In this document: positions 37,115-46,658 of the stretch, one piece after another
Position numbering within the stretch: position 1 is the stretch's first letter
Layout of the letters: each line of letters starts with the position of its first letter
NCBI RefSeq assembly: GCF_020179755.1
Contig: NZ_JAIUCY010000009.1
Span: 62,001 to 126,000 of the forward strand
Direction: 5' to 3'
Origin: Herbaspirillum sp. alder98
GTDB lineage: Bacteria; Pseudomonadota; Gammaproteobacteria; Burkholderiales; Burkholderiaceae_D
DNA length: 64,000 nt
Translations under genes and position numbers: made by a program
The notes under the pieces: generated by a model
Database searches by the model: none
What the model was told of the DNA's origin: nothing
The model's input: the letters and a program-made list of their open reading frames with translations, nothing else

Positions 37115-37136
37115 CTGAAGACTTATAAGTCTTCAG
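37115..37136. repeat. Perfect 22-bp palindrome
   Basis: CTGAAGACTTA followed at once by TAAGTCTTCAG forms a perfect palindrome directly after repeat copy B and 16 bases before the TetR stop. No T-run follows, so a simple terminator is unlikely. Confidence 0.85.
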
Positions 37137-37151
37137 ACGCAAGGCCAAGGC

Positions 37152-37784
37152 CTACGCTGGCACCGCCAGTACACTCTCCAATGGCAACATCGCCGGCCCG
37201 ATCGTGGCCGTCAGGCGCGCGCTGGACAAACCATCGCGTGCGCCCAGGGCCATGCCGTTAAGAAACCCCGTATAGAAGTCTCCCAGCGCCGTGATGTCGA
37301 CATCGGCGCGAATCTCTCCGTCCCGCTGCGCCTGCAGCAGCCGGGCGCGAATCTCGTTGCGACGCTGGTGCCGGCGTTGCGACAGCGCATCACTGTGTTC
37401 GGCGTTCTCGGGAGCACAGTTGATGGCCGACACCACCACCATGCATCCCCGCCCCGCCGGCAGGCCCGATGCGCTACTCTTGCCTGCATTCATGCGCACG
37501 CTGGCGCGCAGCATCGCGTACAGGTCTTCGCGAATCCCGCGCCCGGCATGCAGCTCGCGCAGCGGGCCGGCGCTGACGGTGCGCGAATAGAACTCGACCG
37601 CTTCGCGAAACAGCGCGTTCTTGTCGCCGAAAGCTGCGTACAGGCTGGGCGCCTTGACGCCGATGGCGTCGGTCAGGTCGGCCATGGTGGTGCCTTCGTA
37701 ACCCTTGTTCCAGAACACCTGCATGGCCTGTTGCAATGCCTGTTCACGATCGAAACTACGGGGTCGTCCTCGGGGTTTTATCAT
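37152..37784 (-). CDS. TetR-family transcriptional regulator
   Basis: A 210-residue repressor. The helix-turn-helix domain (ALQQAMQVFWNKGYEGTTMADLTDAIGVKAPSLYAAFGDKNALF, residues 15-58) is typical, followed by a C-terminal ligand domain with ALGDFYTGFLNGMALGARDG near 165. Ligand and targets are unknown. It is divergent from fusA across 204 bases, so it might sit near the fusA promoter, but regulation of fusA by it would be surprising and is not claimed. Confidence 0.88.
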   Translation of the reverse strand: MIKPRGRPRSFDREQALQQAMQVFWNKGYEGTTMADLTDAIGVKAPSLYAAFGDKNALFREAVEFYSRTVSAGPLRELHAGRGIREDLYAMLRASVRMNAGKSSASGLPAGRGCMVVVSAINCAPENAEHSDALSQRRHQRRNEIRARLLQAQRDGEIRADVDITALGDFYTGFLNGMALGARDGLSSARLTATIGPAMLPLESVLAVPA

Positions 37785-37862
37785 CGGCGCTCCTCGGTGT
37801 TGCCATCTGTGGGGGCAGTGTAGTTTATTTTAATCTGCATTACAAAAATATCTGCGATGGAC

Positions 37863-37891
37863 TTGAATAAAGCGCAAGAGGCTCCTATTAT
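37863..37891 (+). promoter_or_regulatory. Sigma-70 promoter of fusA
   Basis: TTGAAT at 37863 and TATTAT at 37886 are separated by exactly 17 bases, placing the transcript start about 90 bases ahead of the fusA ATG. Confidence 0.65.
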
Positions 37892-37988
37892 CTAATCCTC
37901 GTTACATAAATCAGACGAGAATTGATCAACCAACCTGCAATCATCTTCGTTTCACCGAGCAGTGACGGCGCCATAGAAAGGACACATC

Positions 37989-40091
37989 ATGAGCCGCAAG
38001 ACCCGAATAGAAAACTACCGCAACATCGGTATCAGTGCGCACATCGATGCGGGCAAGACCACGACCACCGAGCGCATCCTTTTTTATACTGGCGTCAATC
38101 ACAAGATCGGTGAAGTGCACAATGGCGCGGCCACCATGGACTGGATGGAGCAGGAGCAGGAACGCGGCATCACCATCACCTCGGCGGCCACCACCGCTTT
38201 CTGGAAAGGCATGGCCGGCAATTACCCCGAGCACCGCATCAACATCATCGATACCCCGGGCCACGTCGATTTCACCATCGAGGTCGAACGCTCCATGCGC
38301 GTGCTCGATGGCGCCGTGATGGTGTACGACTCGGTGGGCGGCGTGCAGCCGCAGTCGGAGACCGTCTGGCGCCAGGCCAACAAGTACAAGGTGCCGCGCA
38401 TTGCCTTCGTCAACAAGATGGACCGCGTCGGCGCCGACTTCTTCCGGGTACAGAAACAGATCGAGGAACGGCTCAAGGGCCGCGCCGTGCCGATCCAGAT
38501 CCCGGTGGGCGCAGAAGACCATTTCACCGGCGTGATCGACCTGGTCAAGATGAAGGCCATCATCTGGGATGAGGCCAGCCAGGGCGTCAGCTTCAAGTAC
38601 GAAGAGATTCCGGCCGAGCTGGCGGACAGCGCTCGCCAATGGCGCGACAACATGATCGAACAGGCGGCCGAAGCCAATGAAGCCTTGCTCGACAAGTACC
38701 TGTCGGGCACGCCGCTGACCGAGGACGAGATCAAGCTGGGCCTGCGCCTGCGCACGGTGGCTAACGAAATCGTGCCGATGCTGGCCGGTAGCGCCTTCAA
38801 GAACAAGGGCGTGCAGGCGATGCTGGATGCGGTAATCGATTACCTGCCGTCGCCGGTCGACGTGCCGGCCATTGCCGGCCATGACGAGGACGACGGCGAG
38901 ATCGAACGCCATCCGGCAGATGACGAGCCGTTCTCGGCGCTGGCCTTCAAGATCATGACCGACCCGTTCGTGGGCCAGTTGACCTTCTTCCGGGTGTATT
39001 CGGGCGTGGTCAATTCGGGCGACACCGTCTATAACCCGGTCAAGGGCCGCAAGGAACGACTGGGCCGGATCCTGCAGATGCACGCCAACGAACGCAAGGA
39101 GATCAAGGAAGTGTTCGCCGGTGACATTGCCGCTGCCGTGGGCCTGAAGGATGTGACGACCGGCGACACCCTGTCGGATCCGGAGCATCCGATCATCCTG
39201 GAGCGCATGGTGTTTCCGGAACCGGTGATTTCGCAGGCGGTAGAGCCGAAGACTAAGGCCGACCAGGAACGGATGGGCATTGCGCTGGGTCGCCTGGCGC
39301 AGGAAGACCCGTCGTTCCGGGTGCATACGGACGAAGAGTCGGGCCAGACCATCATGTCGGGCATGGGCGAACTGCACCTTGAGATCCTGGTGGACCGGAT
39401 GAAGCGCGAGTTCAACGTCGAGGCGACGGTGGGCAAGCCGCAGGTGGCTTACCGCGAAGCGATTCGAAAGGCGGTCGAAGACGTCGAGGGCAAGTTCGTC
39501 AAGCAGTCCGGCGGACGCGGCCAGTATGGTCATGTGGTGCTGAAACTGGAACCGCAACCGGCTGGCAAGGGTTATGAATTCGTCGACGCGATCAAGGGCG
39601 GCGTGGTTCCGCGTGAATTCATCCCCGCAGTCGACAAGGGCATCCAGGAGTCGTTGCGCGCAGGCGTGCTGGCGGGTTATCCGGTGGTTGATGTCAAGGC
39701 CACGCTGACCTTCGGTTCGTACCACGACGTCGACTCCAACGAAAACGCCTTCCGCATGGCCGGCTCGATGGCCTTCAAGGAAGCGATGCGACGCGCAGGC
39801 CCGATCCTGCTGGAGCCGATGATGCAGGTCGAGGTGGAAACACCGGAAGACTTCATGGGCAACGTCATGGGCGACCTGTCGTCACGGCGCGGCATGGTGC
39901 AGGGTATGGAAGACATGATCGGCGGCGGCAAGCTGGTACGTGCCGAGGTGCCACTGTCGGAAATGTTTGGTTATTCGACGACACTGCGGTCGCTGTCGCA
40001 GGGACGGGCTACCTACTCGATGGAGTTCAAGCATTACGCCGAGGCCCCACGGCAGGTAGTGGAGGCTTTGTCGGGCAATAAAACCAAGTAA
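37989..40091 (+). CDS. fusA: Elongation factor G (stand-alone copy)
   Basis: A 700-residue translational GTPase that moves tRNAs and mRNA on the ribosome and, with RRF, recycles ribosomes. G1 is [12 protein letters not shown] (from residue 16), G2 includes [12 protein letters not shown]3 [10 protein letters not shown]4 NKMD, G5 GSAFKNKG; domains II-V follow, ending LSGNKTK. Length is normal and all G motifs are intact. It is not beside rpsL, rpsG or tuf, so this is probably the second EF-G found in many Burkholderiales rather than the str-operon copy. A sigma-70 promoter and an AAGGA ribosome site precede it; a strong terminator follows. Confidence 0.95.
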   Translation: MSRKTRIENYRNIGISAHIDAGKTTTTERILFYTGVNHKIGEVHNGAATMDWMEQEQERGITITSAATTAFWKGMAGNYPEHRINIIDTPGHVDFTIEVERSMRVLDGAVMVYDSVGGVQPQSETVWRQANKYKVPRIAFVNKMDRVGADFFRVQKQIEERLKGRAVPIQIPVGAEDHFTGVIDLVKMKAIIWDEASQGVSFKYEEIPAELADSARQWRDNMIEQAAEANEALLDKYLSGTPLTEDEIKLGLRLRTVANEIVPMLAGSAFKNKGVQAMLDAVIDYLPSPVDVPAIAGHDEDDGEIERHPADDEPFSALAFKIMTDPFVGQLTFFRVYSGVVNSGDTVYNPVKGRKERLGRILQMHANERKEIKEVFAGDIAAAVGLKDVTTGDTLSDPEHPIILERMVFPEPVISQAVEPKTKADQERMGIALGRLAQEDPSFRVHTDEESGQTIMSGMGELHLEILVDRMKREFNVEATVGKPQVAYREAIRKAVEDVEGKFVKQSGGRGQYGHVVLKLEPQPAGKGYEFVDAIKGGVVPREFIPAVDKGIQESLRAGVLAGYPVVDVKATLTFGSYHDVDSNENAFRMAGSMAFKEAMRRAGPILLEPMMQVEVETPEDFMGNVMGDLSSRRGMVQGMEDMIGGGKLVRAEVPLSEMFGYSTTLRSLSQGRATYSMEFKHYAEAPRQVVEALSGNKTK

Positions 40092-40126
40092 GCTCAAAGG
40101 GGCTCTAGCAGTACCCCTTGCAAGTC

Positions 40127-40154
40127 AAAATGCCCGCTTCGCAGCGGGCATTTT
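40127..40154 (+). terminator. Terminator of fusA
   Basis: A 12-bp stem AAAATGCCCGCT (40127-40138 with 40143-40154) with a TCGC loop and following T residues, 36 bases after the stop. Confidence 0.9.
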
Positions 40155-40205
40155 TCTTTGGACATCCCTGGAATTTGTTTCGCGTCCACAAAAAAAAATG
40201 GACGA

Positions 40206-40238
40206 AAAAAAGCCCCGCTCAAAGAGCAGGGCTTTTTT
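40206..40238 (-). terminator. Terminator of the tRNA-Asp gene
   Basis: A hairpin GCCCCGCTC-AAA-GAGCAGGGC with one mismatch, flanked by A and T runs, lies immediately after the 3' CCA of the tRNA on the minus strand. Runs on both sides let it act in both directions. Confidence 0.8.
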
Positions 40239-40241
40239 ATC

Positions 40242-40318
40242 TGGCGGAGCGGACGGGGCTCGAACCCGCGACCCCCGGCGTGACAGGCCGGTATTCTAAC
40301 CAACTGAACTACCACTCC
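40242..40318 (-). tRNA. tRNA-Asp (GTC)
   Basis: A 77-base cloverleaf on the minus strand: acceptor GGAGTGG pairing with CCGCTCC, D loop AGTTGGTTAGA, anticodon loop CTGTCAC (anticodon GTC), T arm GGGTTCGAGCCCC and an encoded CCA. It is nearly identical to E. coli tRNA-Asp. The gene lies alone between fusA and a nitroreductase gene. A TATAGAAT -10-like box is present about 35-45 bases upstream. Confidence 0.97.
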
Positions 40319-40416
40319 AAAACCGTCTTCAGCTGTCGGTGCTTGCTGAAAGACCGCTATTCTATAAGAGCTCTTTTAGAAAAGCCAGCACTTTGTCATC
40401 AATTCGACAAAAAAAT

Positions 40417-41010
40417 TCAGGCCTTGAATTTACCCTCGAATGCCAGCGCCGACAGCGGCTCGCGCGGGCTAGGCAATTCACGTGCTTGCAGGCCTTCCGG
40501 CAGGGTCGACTTGTCACCCAGCTTGCCGATGACCACGGCCGCTTCCACCGAGTATTCGGCCGGCACGTTCAGTTCGACGCGCGCCTTTTCCTTGTCGAAG
40601 CCGGCCATGCCGTGCGCATGCCAGCCGGAGATGCTGGCCTGCAGCGCCAGGTAGCCCCAGGCCGAACCAGTGTCGAACGAATGGGTGCCCGATGGCACGA
40701 CTTCCTTGGCGCCTGGCGGCAGCATCACCGTCTTCGACAACACCACGATCAGGACCGAACCCTTCTCGGCCCAGCTGCGATTGAATTCATTGAGCAGGCC
40801 CAGCAGGCTTTGCCATGCCGGCGTGCCACGGCGCGCATAGACGAAACGCCAAGGCTGCGCGTTATAGGCCGACGGCGCCCAGCGCGCAGCTTCCAGGAAA
40901 GTCAGCACCGTCTCTTCCGAGATATCGGAGCCATCATAGGCGCGTGGCGACCAGCGGCTGATGAAATTGGGATCGATCGGATGGTCGGCAATACGCGGAT
41001 TGGAAGACAT
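40417..41010 (-). CDS. Nitroreductase-family oxidoreductase
   Basis: A 197-residue FMN-dependent nitroreductase-like protein. Family features are FISRWSPRAYDGSDI near the N-terminus, FLEAARWAPSAYNAQPWRFVYA (the FMN-binding loop), GYLALQASISGWHAHGMAGFD and a C-terminal VVIGKLGD. It probably reduces quinones or nitro compounds with NAD(P)H; the natural substrate is unknown. ATG 41010 has GGAG 7 bases upstream, which decides it over a longer frame to 41091. Confidence 0.9.
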   Translation of the reverse strand: MSSNPRIADHPIDPNFISRWSPRAYDGSDISEETVLTFLEAARWAPSAYNAQPWRFVYARRGTPAWQSLLGLLNEFNRSWAEKGSVLIVVLSKTVMLPPGAKEVVPSGTHSFDTGSAWGYLALQASISGWHAHGMAGFDKEKARVELNVPAEYSVEAAVVIGKLGDKSTLPEGLQARELPSPREPLSALAFEGKFKA

Positions 41011-41384
41011 GCAGGCTCCTGTGGATGAGTCGTAAAAAAGAGGCATCTTAGCAGCGCCGCATCTTTCCTGCTGACGCGTCCCGAAGCTCATCCTTGACGC
41101 GATCGAGCGGACGTAAAAAAGCCCGCACAGCGCGAGGCCGGCGGGCTAAATCCAATTCTCAGGGGTGATGAATTGGAGGGGGAGGAAGCTCAGAATAACC
41201 ACCCCCCTCCAGTCGGACCAATCTTTTTACACGCTGTAACATCCACCACAGAATCTTGACGATCGCATCGGCACTTGCGGGTCGCCTGAAACTTCTTGTT
41301 ACGTTCGTCAGCATCTCGAAGCACCGATTTCCCGGAAGGCAAGGGCGCCAATTGATGGAAAAAGGGCAGACGCGAAAATGACTT
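41011..41384. other. Intergenic region before mnmE terminus
   Basis: Between the nitroreductase start and repeat copy C I find no convincing gene. A minus-strand terminator-like hairpin is at 41120-41147. Between it and mnmE the minus strand has two overlapping short frames (about 44 and 51 codons, around 41162-41325); neither has a clear ribosome site or a recognisable product. Confidence 0.4.
41120..41147 (-). terminator. Terminator-like hairpin about 340 bases beyond mnmE
   Basis: The 7-bp stem AGCCCGC/GCGGGCT with a 14-base loop is followed on the minus strand by six T residues. No supported gene lies between it and mnmE, so it either ends a long mnmE 3' region or an unseen short transcript. 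Confidence 0.6.
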
Positions 41385-41476
41385 CGTCGTCCCGGCGCAT
41401 GCCGGGACCCAGCGGCTTTCGTTGCGGATCGACGAGTGCCGTACGACGCTGGGTCCTGGCTTTCGCCAGGACGACG
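41385..41476. repeat. Intergenic palindromic repeat, copy C
   Basis: A 92-bp element with ends CGTCGTCC/GGACGACG, inner palindromes CCCGGCGCATGCCGGG and CCTGGCTTTCGCCAGG, and ACCCAGCG/CGCTGGGT boxes. It begins 9 bases from the mnmE stop. Its build matches copy A closely. Confidence 0.75.
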
Positions 41477-41485
41477 GCAGGCAAC

Positions 41486-42886
41486 TCACTTTCCGATACA
41501 GAACCGCGAAAAGATCACTCCCAGCAAATCATCCGGCGTAAACCTGCCGGTGATGCTGGACAGGCTCTCCTGTGCCAGGCGCAGTTCTTCGGCGAACAGG
41601 TCCAGCGCATGATCTCCGCCTTCGCTATCGAGGCCGGCGTGGACGGCGGCGATCTCGAGATGGTCGCCCGCCACCTTCAACGCCAGCAGGTGACGCTCAC
41701 GCGCCAGATAGCGCGACTCGACCGTCTGCTGCCAGCCTGCGATGCGTAGCAGCTCGCCACGCAGCAAGTCGATACCCTGCCCTTCGGCGGCCGACACATA
41801 CACGTGCGTGGCGTCGGGCATGGTTTCTACCGCAGGCTTGTGGCCGGAGCGGTCGATCTTGTTCCAGATCCGCACGATCGGCACGCCGTCCGGGAAACGC
41901 GCGGTGATGTTTTCGTCTTCCAGCGTGGGGCCGCGGTCGGCGTCGAGCATGTGCAGGATCACGTCAGCCTTGGCCACCTCGACCCAGGTGCGTTCGATGC
42001 CGATCCGCTCGACTTCGTCCGGGCCGCTACCGTCGGCAGCATCTTCGCGGATGCCGGCAGTGTCGATGATGTTGAGCGGCATGCCTTCGATGAGGATGGT
42101 CTGGGTAACCTTGTCGCGCGTGGTACCGGCGATGGGCGTGACGATGGCCACGTCGGCGCCCGCCAGCACGTTGAGCAACGACGACTTGCCCACATTGGGC
42201 TTGCCGGCCAGCACGGCATTGAGGCCGTCGCGCAGCAGCGCGCCCTGGGCCGCATGGCGGAACACGTCTTCCAGCGTCGCGCGGATCGTCGACAGCTGGC
42301 CACGGGCGTCGGATTGCTTGAGGAAGTCGATCTCTTCTTCCGGAAAATCAAGGGTCGCCTCGACCAGCATGCGCAGGCTGGTGACCTGCTCGACCAGCTC
42401 GTGGATCACTTTCGAGAAGGCGCCGCTGAGCGATTCGGAGGCCGACTTGGCGGCGGCCTCGGTGGTGGCTTCGATCAGATCGGCCACGGCTTCGGCCTGG
42501 GCCAGGTCGATCTTGTCGTTGAGGAAGGCGCGTTGCGTGAATTCGCCCGGTTCGGCCAGACGCAGGCCGATCTCGGCGCCTGCTTCGATACAGCGCGCCA
42601 GCAACATCTGCATCACCACCGGTCCACCATGGCCCTGCAACTCCAGCACGTCTTCTCCGGTGTAGGAATGCGGGGCCGGGAAGTGAATCGCCAGCCCCTG
42701 GTCGATGGCGCTGCCATCGGCCCGGCAGAACGGCAGATAAGTGGCGTGGCGGGGTGCCAGTTGCTGGCGGCCGCACACGGCGGCAATCACGCCAGAGAGG
42801 TTTTTACCCGAAAGTCGGACTACGCCGATGCCGCCGCGACCGGGAGCAGTGGCGATGGCGGCAATGGGGGAAGAGTCGAAGGTCAT
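41486..42886 (-). CDS. mnmE: tRNA modification GTPase MnmE
   Basis: A 466-residue GTPase that with MnmG installs the 5-carboxymethylaminomethyl group on the wobble uridine of several tRNAs. An N-terminal formyl-THF-binding domain ([31 protein letters not shown]) and a helical domain surround the G domain: G1 [12 protein letters not shown] near 227, G2 GTTRDKV, G3 DTAGIRE, G4 NKID. The chain ends with the required CIGK, whose cysteine is essential. It follows yidC in the usual order rpmH-rnpA-yidD-yidC-mnmE. Confidence 0.97.
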   Translation of the reverse strand: MTFDSSPIAAIATAPGRGGIGVVRLSGKNLSGVIAAVCGRQQLAPRHATYLPFCRADGSAIDQGLAIHFPAPHSYTGEDVLELQGHGGPVVMQMLLARCIEAGAEIGLRLAEPGEFTQRAFLNDKIDLAQAEAVADLIEATTEAAAKSASESLSGAFSKVIHELVEQVTSLRMLVEATLDFPEEEIDFLKQSDARGQLSTIRATLEDVFRHAAQGALLRDGLNAVLAGKPNVGKSSLLNVLAGADVAIVTPIAGTTRDKVTQTILIEGMPLNIIDTAGIREDAADGSGPDEVERIGIERTWVEVAKADVILHMLDADRGPTLEDENITARFPDGVPIVRIWNKIDRSGHKPAVETMPDATHVYVSAAEGQGIDLLRGELLRIAGWQQTVESRYLARERHLLALKVAGDHLEIAAVHAGLDSEGGDHALDLFAEELRLAQESLSSITGRFTPDDLLGVIFSRFCIGK

Positions 42887-42985
42887 CTTGCTGAAAAATT
42901 AGTGGTGGCGGTTGGTCTGGTCTTGATCGGCACTGCGTGCGCCAGCTGTAATGTTAATGCCTGTGAAGAATTTTTCGCGAAAAAA

Positions 42986-43009
42986 AACCCGTGTTGTTAT
43001 CCACGGGTT
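42986..43009 (-). terminator. Terminator between yidC and mnmE
   Basis: An 8-bp stem AACCCGTG/CACGGGTT with an 8-base loop is followed on the minus strand by a run of T. It separates the rpmH-yidC transcript from mnmE. The loop contains TTATCCACG, one base away from a DnaA box. Confidence 0.8.
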
Positions 43010-43054
43010 CTTCAACTCGCCCGCCCGGCGATGCCGGGCGAGTGGGCAAAGCGC

Positions 43055-44752
43055 TTACTTGGTCTTGCCGCTTTCGATGTTCTTCGTGATCACCCATTGC
43101 TGCGCGATCGACAGCACGTTGTTGGTGACCCAGTACAGCACCAGGCCGGACGGGAAGAAGAAGAACATGAACGAGAACACCAGCGGCATGAACATCATGA
43201 CCTTGGCCTGGACCGGGTCCGGTGGGGTCGGGTTCAGCTTGGTCTGCAGGAACATCGATGCCGCCATGATGATCGGCAGCAGGCCAACCGGCATGTTGAA
43301 GTAAGGGATGGTGCCGAACAGCGTATCCGGAGCGGTCAGGTCATGGATCCAGCCCAGCCACGGCGCGCCGCGCATTTCGACCGATGCCAGCAACACCCAG
43401 TACAGCGAGATGAACACCGGGATCTGGATCACGATCGGCAGACAGCCACCGAGCGGATTGATCTTCTCGGTCTTGTACATCGCCATCATCTCGCGGTTCA
43501 TCGCCTGCGGATCGCCCTTGTGACGCTCGCGAATGGCTTGCATGCGCGGCGACACCGCCTTCATCTTGGCCATGCTGCGATAGCTGGCCGCCGACAACGG
43601 GAAGAACACCAGCTTGATCAGCACCGTCAGCAGGATGATGGTCCAGCCCCAGTTGCCGACGATGGCGTGGATGTGCGTCATCAGCCAGAAAATCGGCTTG
43701 GCGATCAGGGTCAGCCAGCCATAGTCCTTGACCAGTTCCAGGCCGGGAGCGACGGCCTCCAGCACCTTCGACTCTTGCGGGCCGGAGTACAGGTGGGCGT
43801 CCATCGTCACCGAGGCGCCAGGCGCCACGGAGCCCAGCGGCAGGATGGTGCCGACGGCGTACAGGTTGGTGGCGACCTTCTTGGCGAAGATGTCGCGCTG
43901 CACTTGCTGCGGCGGGATGAAGGCCGACACGAAATAGTGCTGCACCAGCGCCACCCAGCCGTTGTCGGCCTTGGTGGCGTGCTCGGCCTTGCCTTCTTCG
44001 ATCTTCTCGAAGGTCATCTTCTCGAACTTGTGGGCGTCGGTGTAGACCGCCGGTCCGGTGAAGGTGCTGTAGAAATGCGACTCGCCGCCCGGCTTGTTGC
44101 CATCACGCAGCAACTGCAGGTACAGCGACGGGTTGATCGCCGCGCCCGTGTTGTTGGTCACGGTATGCTTGACGTCGATCAGGTAGCTGTCGCGCTTGAA
44201 GGTGAAGGTCTTGGTCAGCTTGACGCCACCCTGCTCTGCTTCCAGCACCAGTTGCACCTGATTGCCGTTGTCCAGCGAGCGCACGCCCGGCTGGGCGGAG
44301 AACAGCGACTTGTGGGTCGGGAAAGGACCACCGATCAGGCCGGTCTCGGCCAGGTAGGTGTGACCCGCGCCGGAATCGAACAGCACCAGGTTCTTGGTCG
44401 GATCGACCACGTCGCGCTGCTTGAGCAGCTCGAGGCGCTTGAGCTCGCCGCCCAGGGTGTCGATATCGGCCTTGACCACGTCGGTGGTGATGGTGATGGT
44501 TTCACCCTTGGCATTGGCCGGAGCCACATCGCCAGCCGGCACGCCGGCGGGTGCTGCCGTGCCAGCCTGGGGCACCGGTGAGCCGGTCGGGCTGGCGGTC
44601 GGCGTGACAGGGTTGGCGGCTGCCTGCTCCTGAGTCGGGTTGGCCGACGGGAAGAACATCGACTGGTGGCCGTTATGGCGCATCCAGCTGTCCCACAGCA
44701 GCAACAGTGAGAAGGAGAATACAACCCACAGGACGGTACGTTTGATATCCAT
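43055..44752 (-). CDS. yidC: Membrane protein insertase YidC
   Basis: A 565-residue inner-membrane insertase that works alone or with SecYEG. The N-terminal helix ([18 protein letters not shown]) precedes a Pro/Ala-rich linker and the periplasmic P1 domain (about 90-340). The conserved 60KD-IMP core follows with five helices ([82 protein letters not shown]). The hydrophilic-groove arginine lies in SYRSMAKM. I chose ATG 44752, the start of MDIKR, as in other YidC proteins. Confidence 0.97.
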   Translation of the reverse strand: MDIKRTVLWVVFSFSLLLLWDSWMRHNGHQSMFFPSANPTQEQAAANPVTPTASPTGSPVPQAGTAAPAGVPAGDVAPANAKGETITITTDVVKADIDTLGGELKRLELLKQRDVVDPTKNLVLFDSGAGHTYLAETGLIGGPFPTHKSLFSAQPGVRSLDNGNQVQLVLEAEQGGVKLTKTFTFKRDSYLIDVKHTVTNNTGAAINPSLYLQLLRDGNKPGGESHFYSTFTGPAVYTDAHKFEKMTFEKIEEGKAEHATKADNGWVALVQHYFVSAFIPPQQVQRDIFAKKVATNLYAVGTILPLGSVAPGASVTMDAHLYSGPQESKVLEAVAPGLELVKDYGWLTLIAKPIFWLMTHIHAIVGNWGWTIILLTVLIKLVFFPLSAASYRSMAKMKAVSPRMQAIRERHKGDPQAMNREMMAMYKTEKINPLGGCLPIVIQIPVFISLYWVLLASVEMRGAPWLGWIHDLTAPDTLFGTIPYFNMPVGLLPIIMAASMFLQTKLNPTPPDPVQAKVMMFMPLVFSFMFFFFPSGLVLYWVTNNVLSIAQQWVITKNIESGKTK

Positions 44753-44768
44753 ATGCGTATTGGTTAGT

Positions 44769-45104
44769 TCAGGAGTGACTGCAACCATCTGCGGCCACAG
44801 CAGGGGGAACCCGCGCAGCAATGCGCTGGGACGAAGAATTCGGAACAGTTGAAGCCGGGTCGGCCTCTTGACGCAGGAGATCGGCCTCGACAGAACCGGG
44901 AACCGGATCGAGGCCGCCAGCGTGCCACGGATGGCATTTGCCGAGGCGGCGGGCCGCCAGCACACTGCCCTTGAATGCACCATGAATGCTCACGGCCTGG
45001 GCAGCGTAATCGGAACAGCTGGGATAGAAACGGCAATTCTGTCCCAGAAACGGACTCACTCCCAGCTTGTAGGCACGTAACAGCAGGAGCAGAGGCGTTT
45101 TCAT
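44769..45104 (-). CDS. yidD: Membrane protein insertion efficiency factor YidD
   Basis: A 111-residue YidD. The core [40 protein letters not shown] and [12 protein letters not shown] is diagnostic; the three cysteines are conserved. The family is usually 70-90 residues, and this one has an extra tail of about 35 residues (from EADLLRQ) with no recognised motif. It lies between rnpA (6-base gap) and yidC (16-base gap), so all are co-transcribed. Confidence 0.93.
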   Translation of the reverse strand: MKTPLLLLLRAYKLGVSPFLGQNCRFYPSCSDYAAQAVSIHGAFKGSVLAARRLGKCHPWHAGGLDPVPGSVEADLLRQEADPASTVPNSSSQRIAARVPPAVAADGCSHS

Positions 45105-45110
45105 CACTTC

Positions 45111-45503
45111 CTATTTCCCGGCAAAGGCCGGTGCGTCTCGCAAAAAAGCCAGCAACTGGGCCAGCTCGGTGCGCACCGCCGATTTCAGCGCAGCGTTGGT
45201 CGCCGGTCCCTGCCGGGTATTGACGGGGCGGGACAGACGCACGATGCAATCGAGCGCAGGCAGCGCGGACTGCCGGAACAACTCGCGCGTGGCGCGCTTG
45301 ATGGTGTTGCGCGTCACCGCCCGAGGGGCAAAGCGCTTGCCGACCACCACGCCCAGACGGGCGCGCCCCAGGCTGTTGCCCCGCGCATACAGCACGAAAT
45401 GCGCTGTGCGCTGGACAGGGCGCAAACGAAAAACGGATGAAAAATCATCCGTTTTGACGATTCGCCGATCGCGAGGGTAAAGCTGTGAACGTTCGTCCGT
45501 CAC
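45111..45503 (-). CDS. rnpA: Ribonuclease P protein component
   Basis: A 130-residue basic protein that helps the RNase P RNA bind precursor tRNA. RRIVKTDDFSSVFRL at the N-terminus and the RNR motif region RLGVVVGKRFAPRAVTRNTIKRATRELFR are diagnostic. It starts at GTG 45503, 26 bases after rpmH, the normal arrangement. Confidence 0.96.
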   Translation of the reverse strand: MTDERSQLYPRDRRIVKTDDFSSVFRLRPVQRTAHFVLYARGNSLGRARLGVVVGKRFAPRAVTRNTIKRATRELFRQSALPALDCIVRLSRPVNTRQGPATNAALKSAVRTELAQLLAFLRDAPAFAGK

Positions 45504-45529
45504 GCGAGGGCTCGGCGCACTGTCGCAGC

Positions 45530-45667
45530 TTAATCAGCAGCCAGACGCTTGCGGCCCTTGGCGCGGCGAGCGTTGATGACGGCACGGCCGCCACGGGTTG
45601 CCATACGAGCGCGGAAACCGTGGGTACGCTTGCGACGCACGACGGAAGGTTGATAAGTACGTTTCAT
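45530..45667 (-). CDS. rpmH: 50S ribosomal protein L34
   Basis: A 45-residue, highly basic protein: [20 protein letters not shown] at the start and [14 protein letters not shown] at the end match L34. It heads the rpmH-rnpA-yidD-yidC operon. In most bacteria dnaA lies just upstream on the opposite strand; here that position is an empty 1-kb stretch. Confidence 0.97.
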   Translation of the reverse strand: MKRTYQPSVVRRKRTHGFRARMATRGGRAVINARRAKGRKRLAAD

Positions 45668-46658
45668 GTTGGACTCGCTTGGTTGGGCTGCTTATCTTGC
45701 AAAACCGATTGGGCAAAGCTGCCAAAACGATGCCGCGAAAAATGAACAGCAAAAAAATAAATCGGAATTCTGGAACCGCTATCAATGTGCCGGTCCCGCA
45801 TCAACAATGCCCTGTCGCCCGATAGCCCCGGCAACCCCTGCATCGCTGACACCTCTGGTTGGTCCGCTTTTTTCTGGTCTTTATACCGAGGTATTCCGAC
45901 TAATCGAAAACTGCAAACTGCTGCAACGGCACCGTGCGCAATTCTTCAGATGGTGAACCCTGAATTAGACTGCATTTTCTATTTGCCTGTCAATGACTTA
46001 AGTGCTTTCCGGGCCATTCGCTGAAGCTTGCCACGAGATCAGCCCGCTCATCCGTGGCAGATTTGCAAAACTGGGCAGTCCGCAAGAACATAGTTATCAA
46101 GATAACAATTTCGATGTGCCACATCCGATCGAGATAGAATATTTCCGCATGGAAATTATTTATTCCGCCGCTCGGCTCCGCTGCGATCCCGAAAGCCGGC
46201 TTCGGCAGACGGCGCCGACGAAGAAAATCGACGGACATATCGAAAGACCGAAATATTCTAAAGAATTGTTCGGTGACCGCCCACCGCAGCGCCCTGCGCA
46301 AAAATAGCGCACGCACGTCAACCGCGACACGGGGATGCACATTGAAAGAGCATGCGGGAATGGGGACTGAGCCGGTGGGGACCCGGGTCGAACCACAAGC
46401 AACGCCACAAAATACATGGTGTTCTGCGCCAACCAAAAATAAATCGCGCCTATGCTGCAACAAAGAAGATGCGATTAGATCAGTAAGAGAGAAAAGGAAT
46501 AGAATAAAAACGAAGCATCACTGCATTGCGCTGTAACGCTACGGCTTTCAAAGAACACTTCGGCAATGACCGCATTAGAGTCACCGACGTATTCTTCGAT
46601 AACCGCAGATGGTAAATCTAGACACAAGTTTGTTTCATCATGAAGCGACGGAGGTGGT
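45668..46658. other. 1-kb low-GC gap between rpmH and prkA
   Basis: This region is clearly lower in GC than its flanks and has no frame I would call a gene. It must contain the promoters of rpmH (left) and prkA (right). By eye I found no exact DnaA box (TTATNCACA) on either strand; the nearest are TTATACCGA and TTATCAAGA-like sequences. A GTTATC-AA-GATAAC palindrome is at 46093-46106. A GGAGG ribosome site precedes prkA at 46649. Confidence 0.55.

Noticed and set aside
41190-41489. 99-codon minus-strand frame with SSWRKPGPS and SRWVPACAGTTK
   Set aside because: The first part is simply translation of palindromic repeat copy C, a common source of false genes.
42991-43002. TTATCCACG as a DnaA box near rpmH
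   Set aside because: It is a single copy inside the yidC terminator loop and one base off consensus; one such site does not mark an origin.
46060-46075. RpoN -24/-12 promoter for prkA (TGGCAGATTTGCA)
   Set aside because: The GG and GC elements are about three bases too close to each other.
45990-46463. 157-codon minus-strand frame in the rpmH-prkA gap
   Set aside because: Composition differs from real genes here, there is no ribosome site and no domain, and another frame on the opposite strand is equally open.
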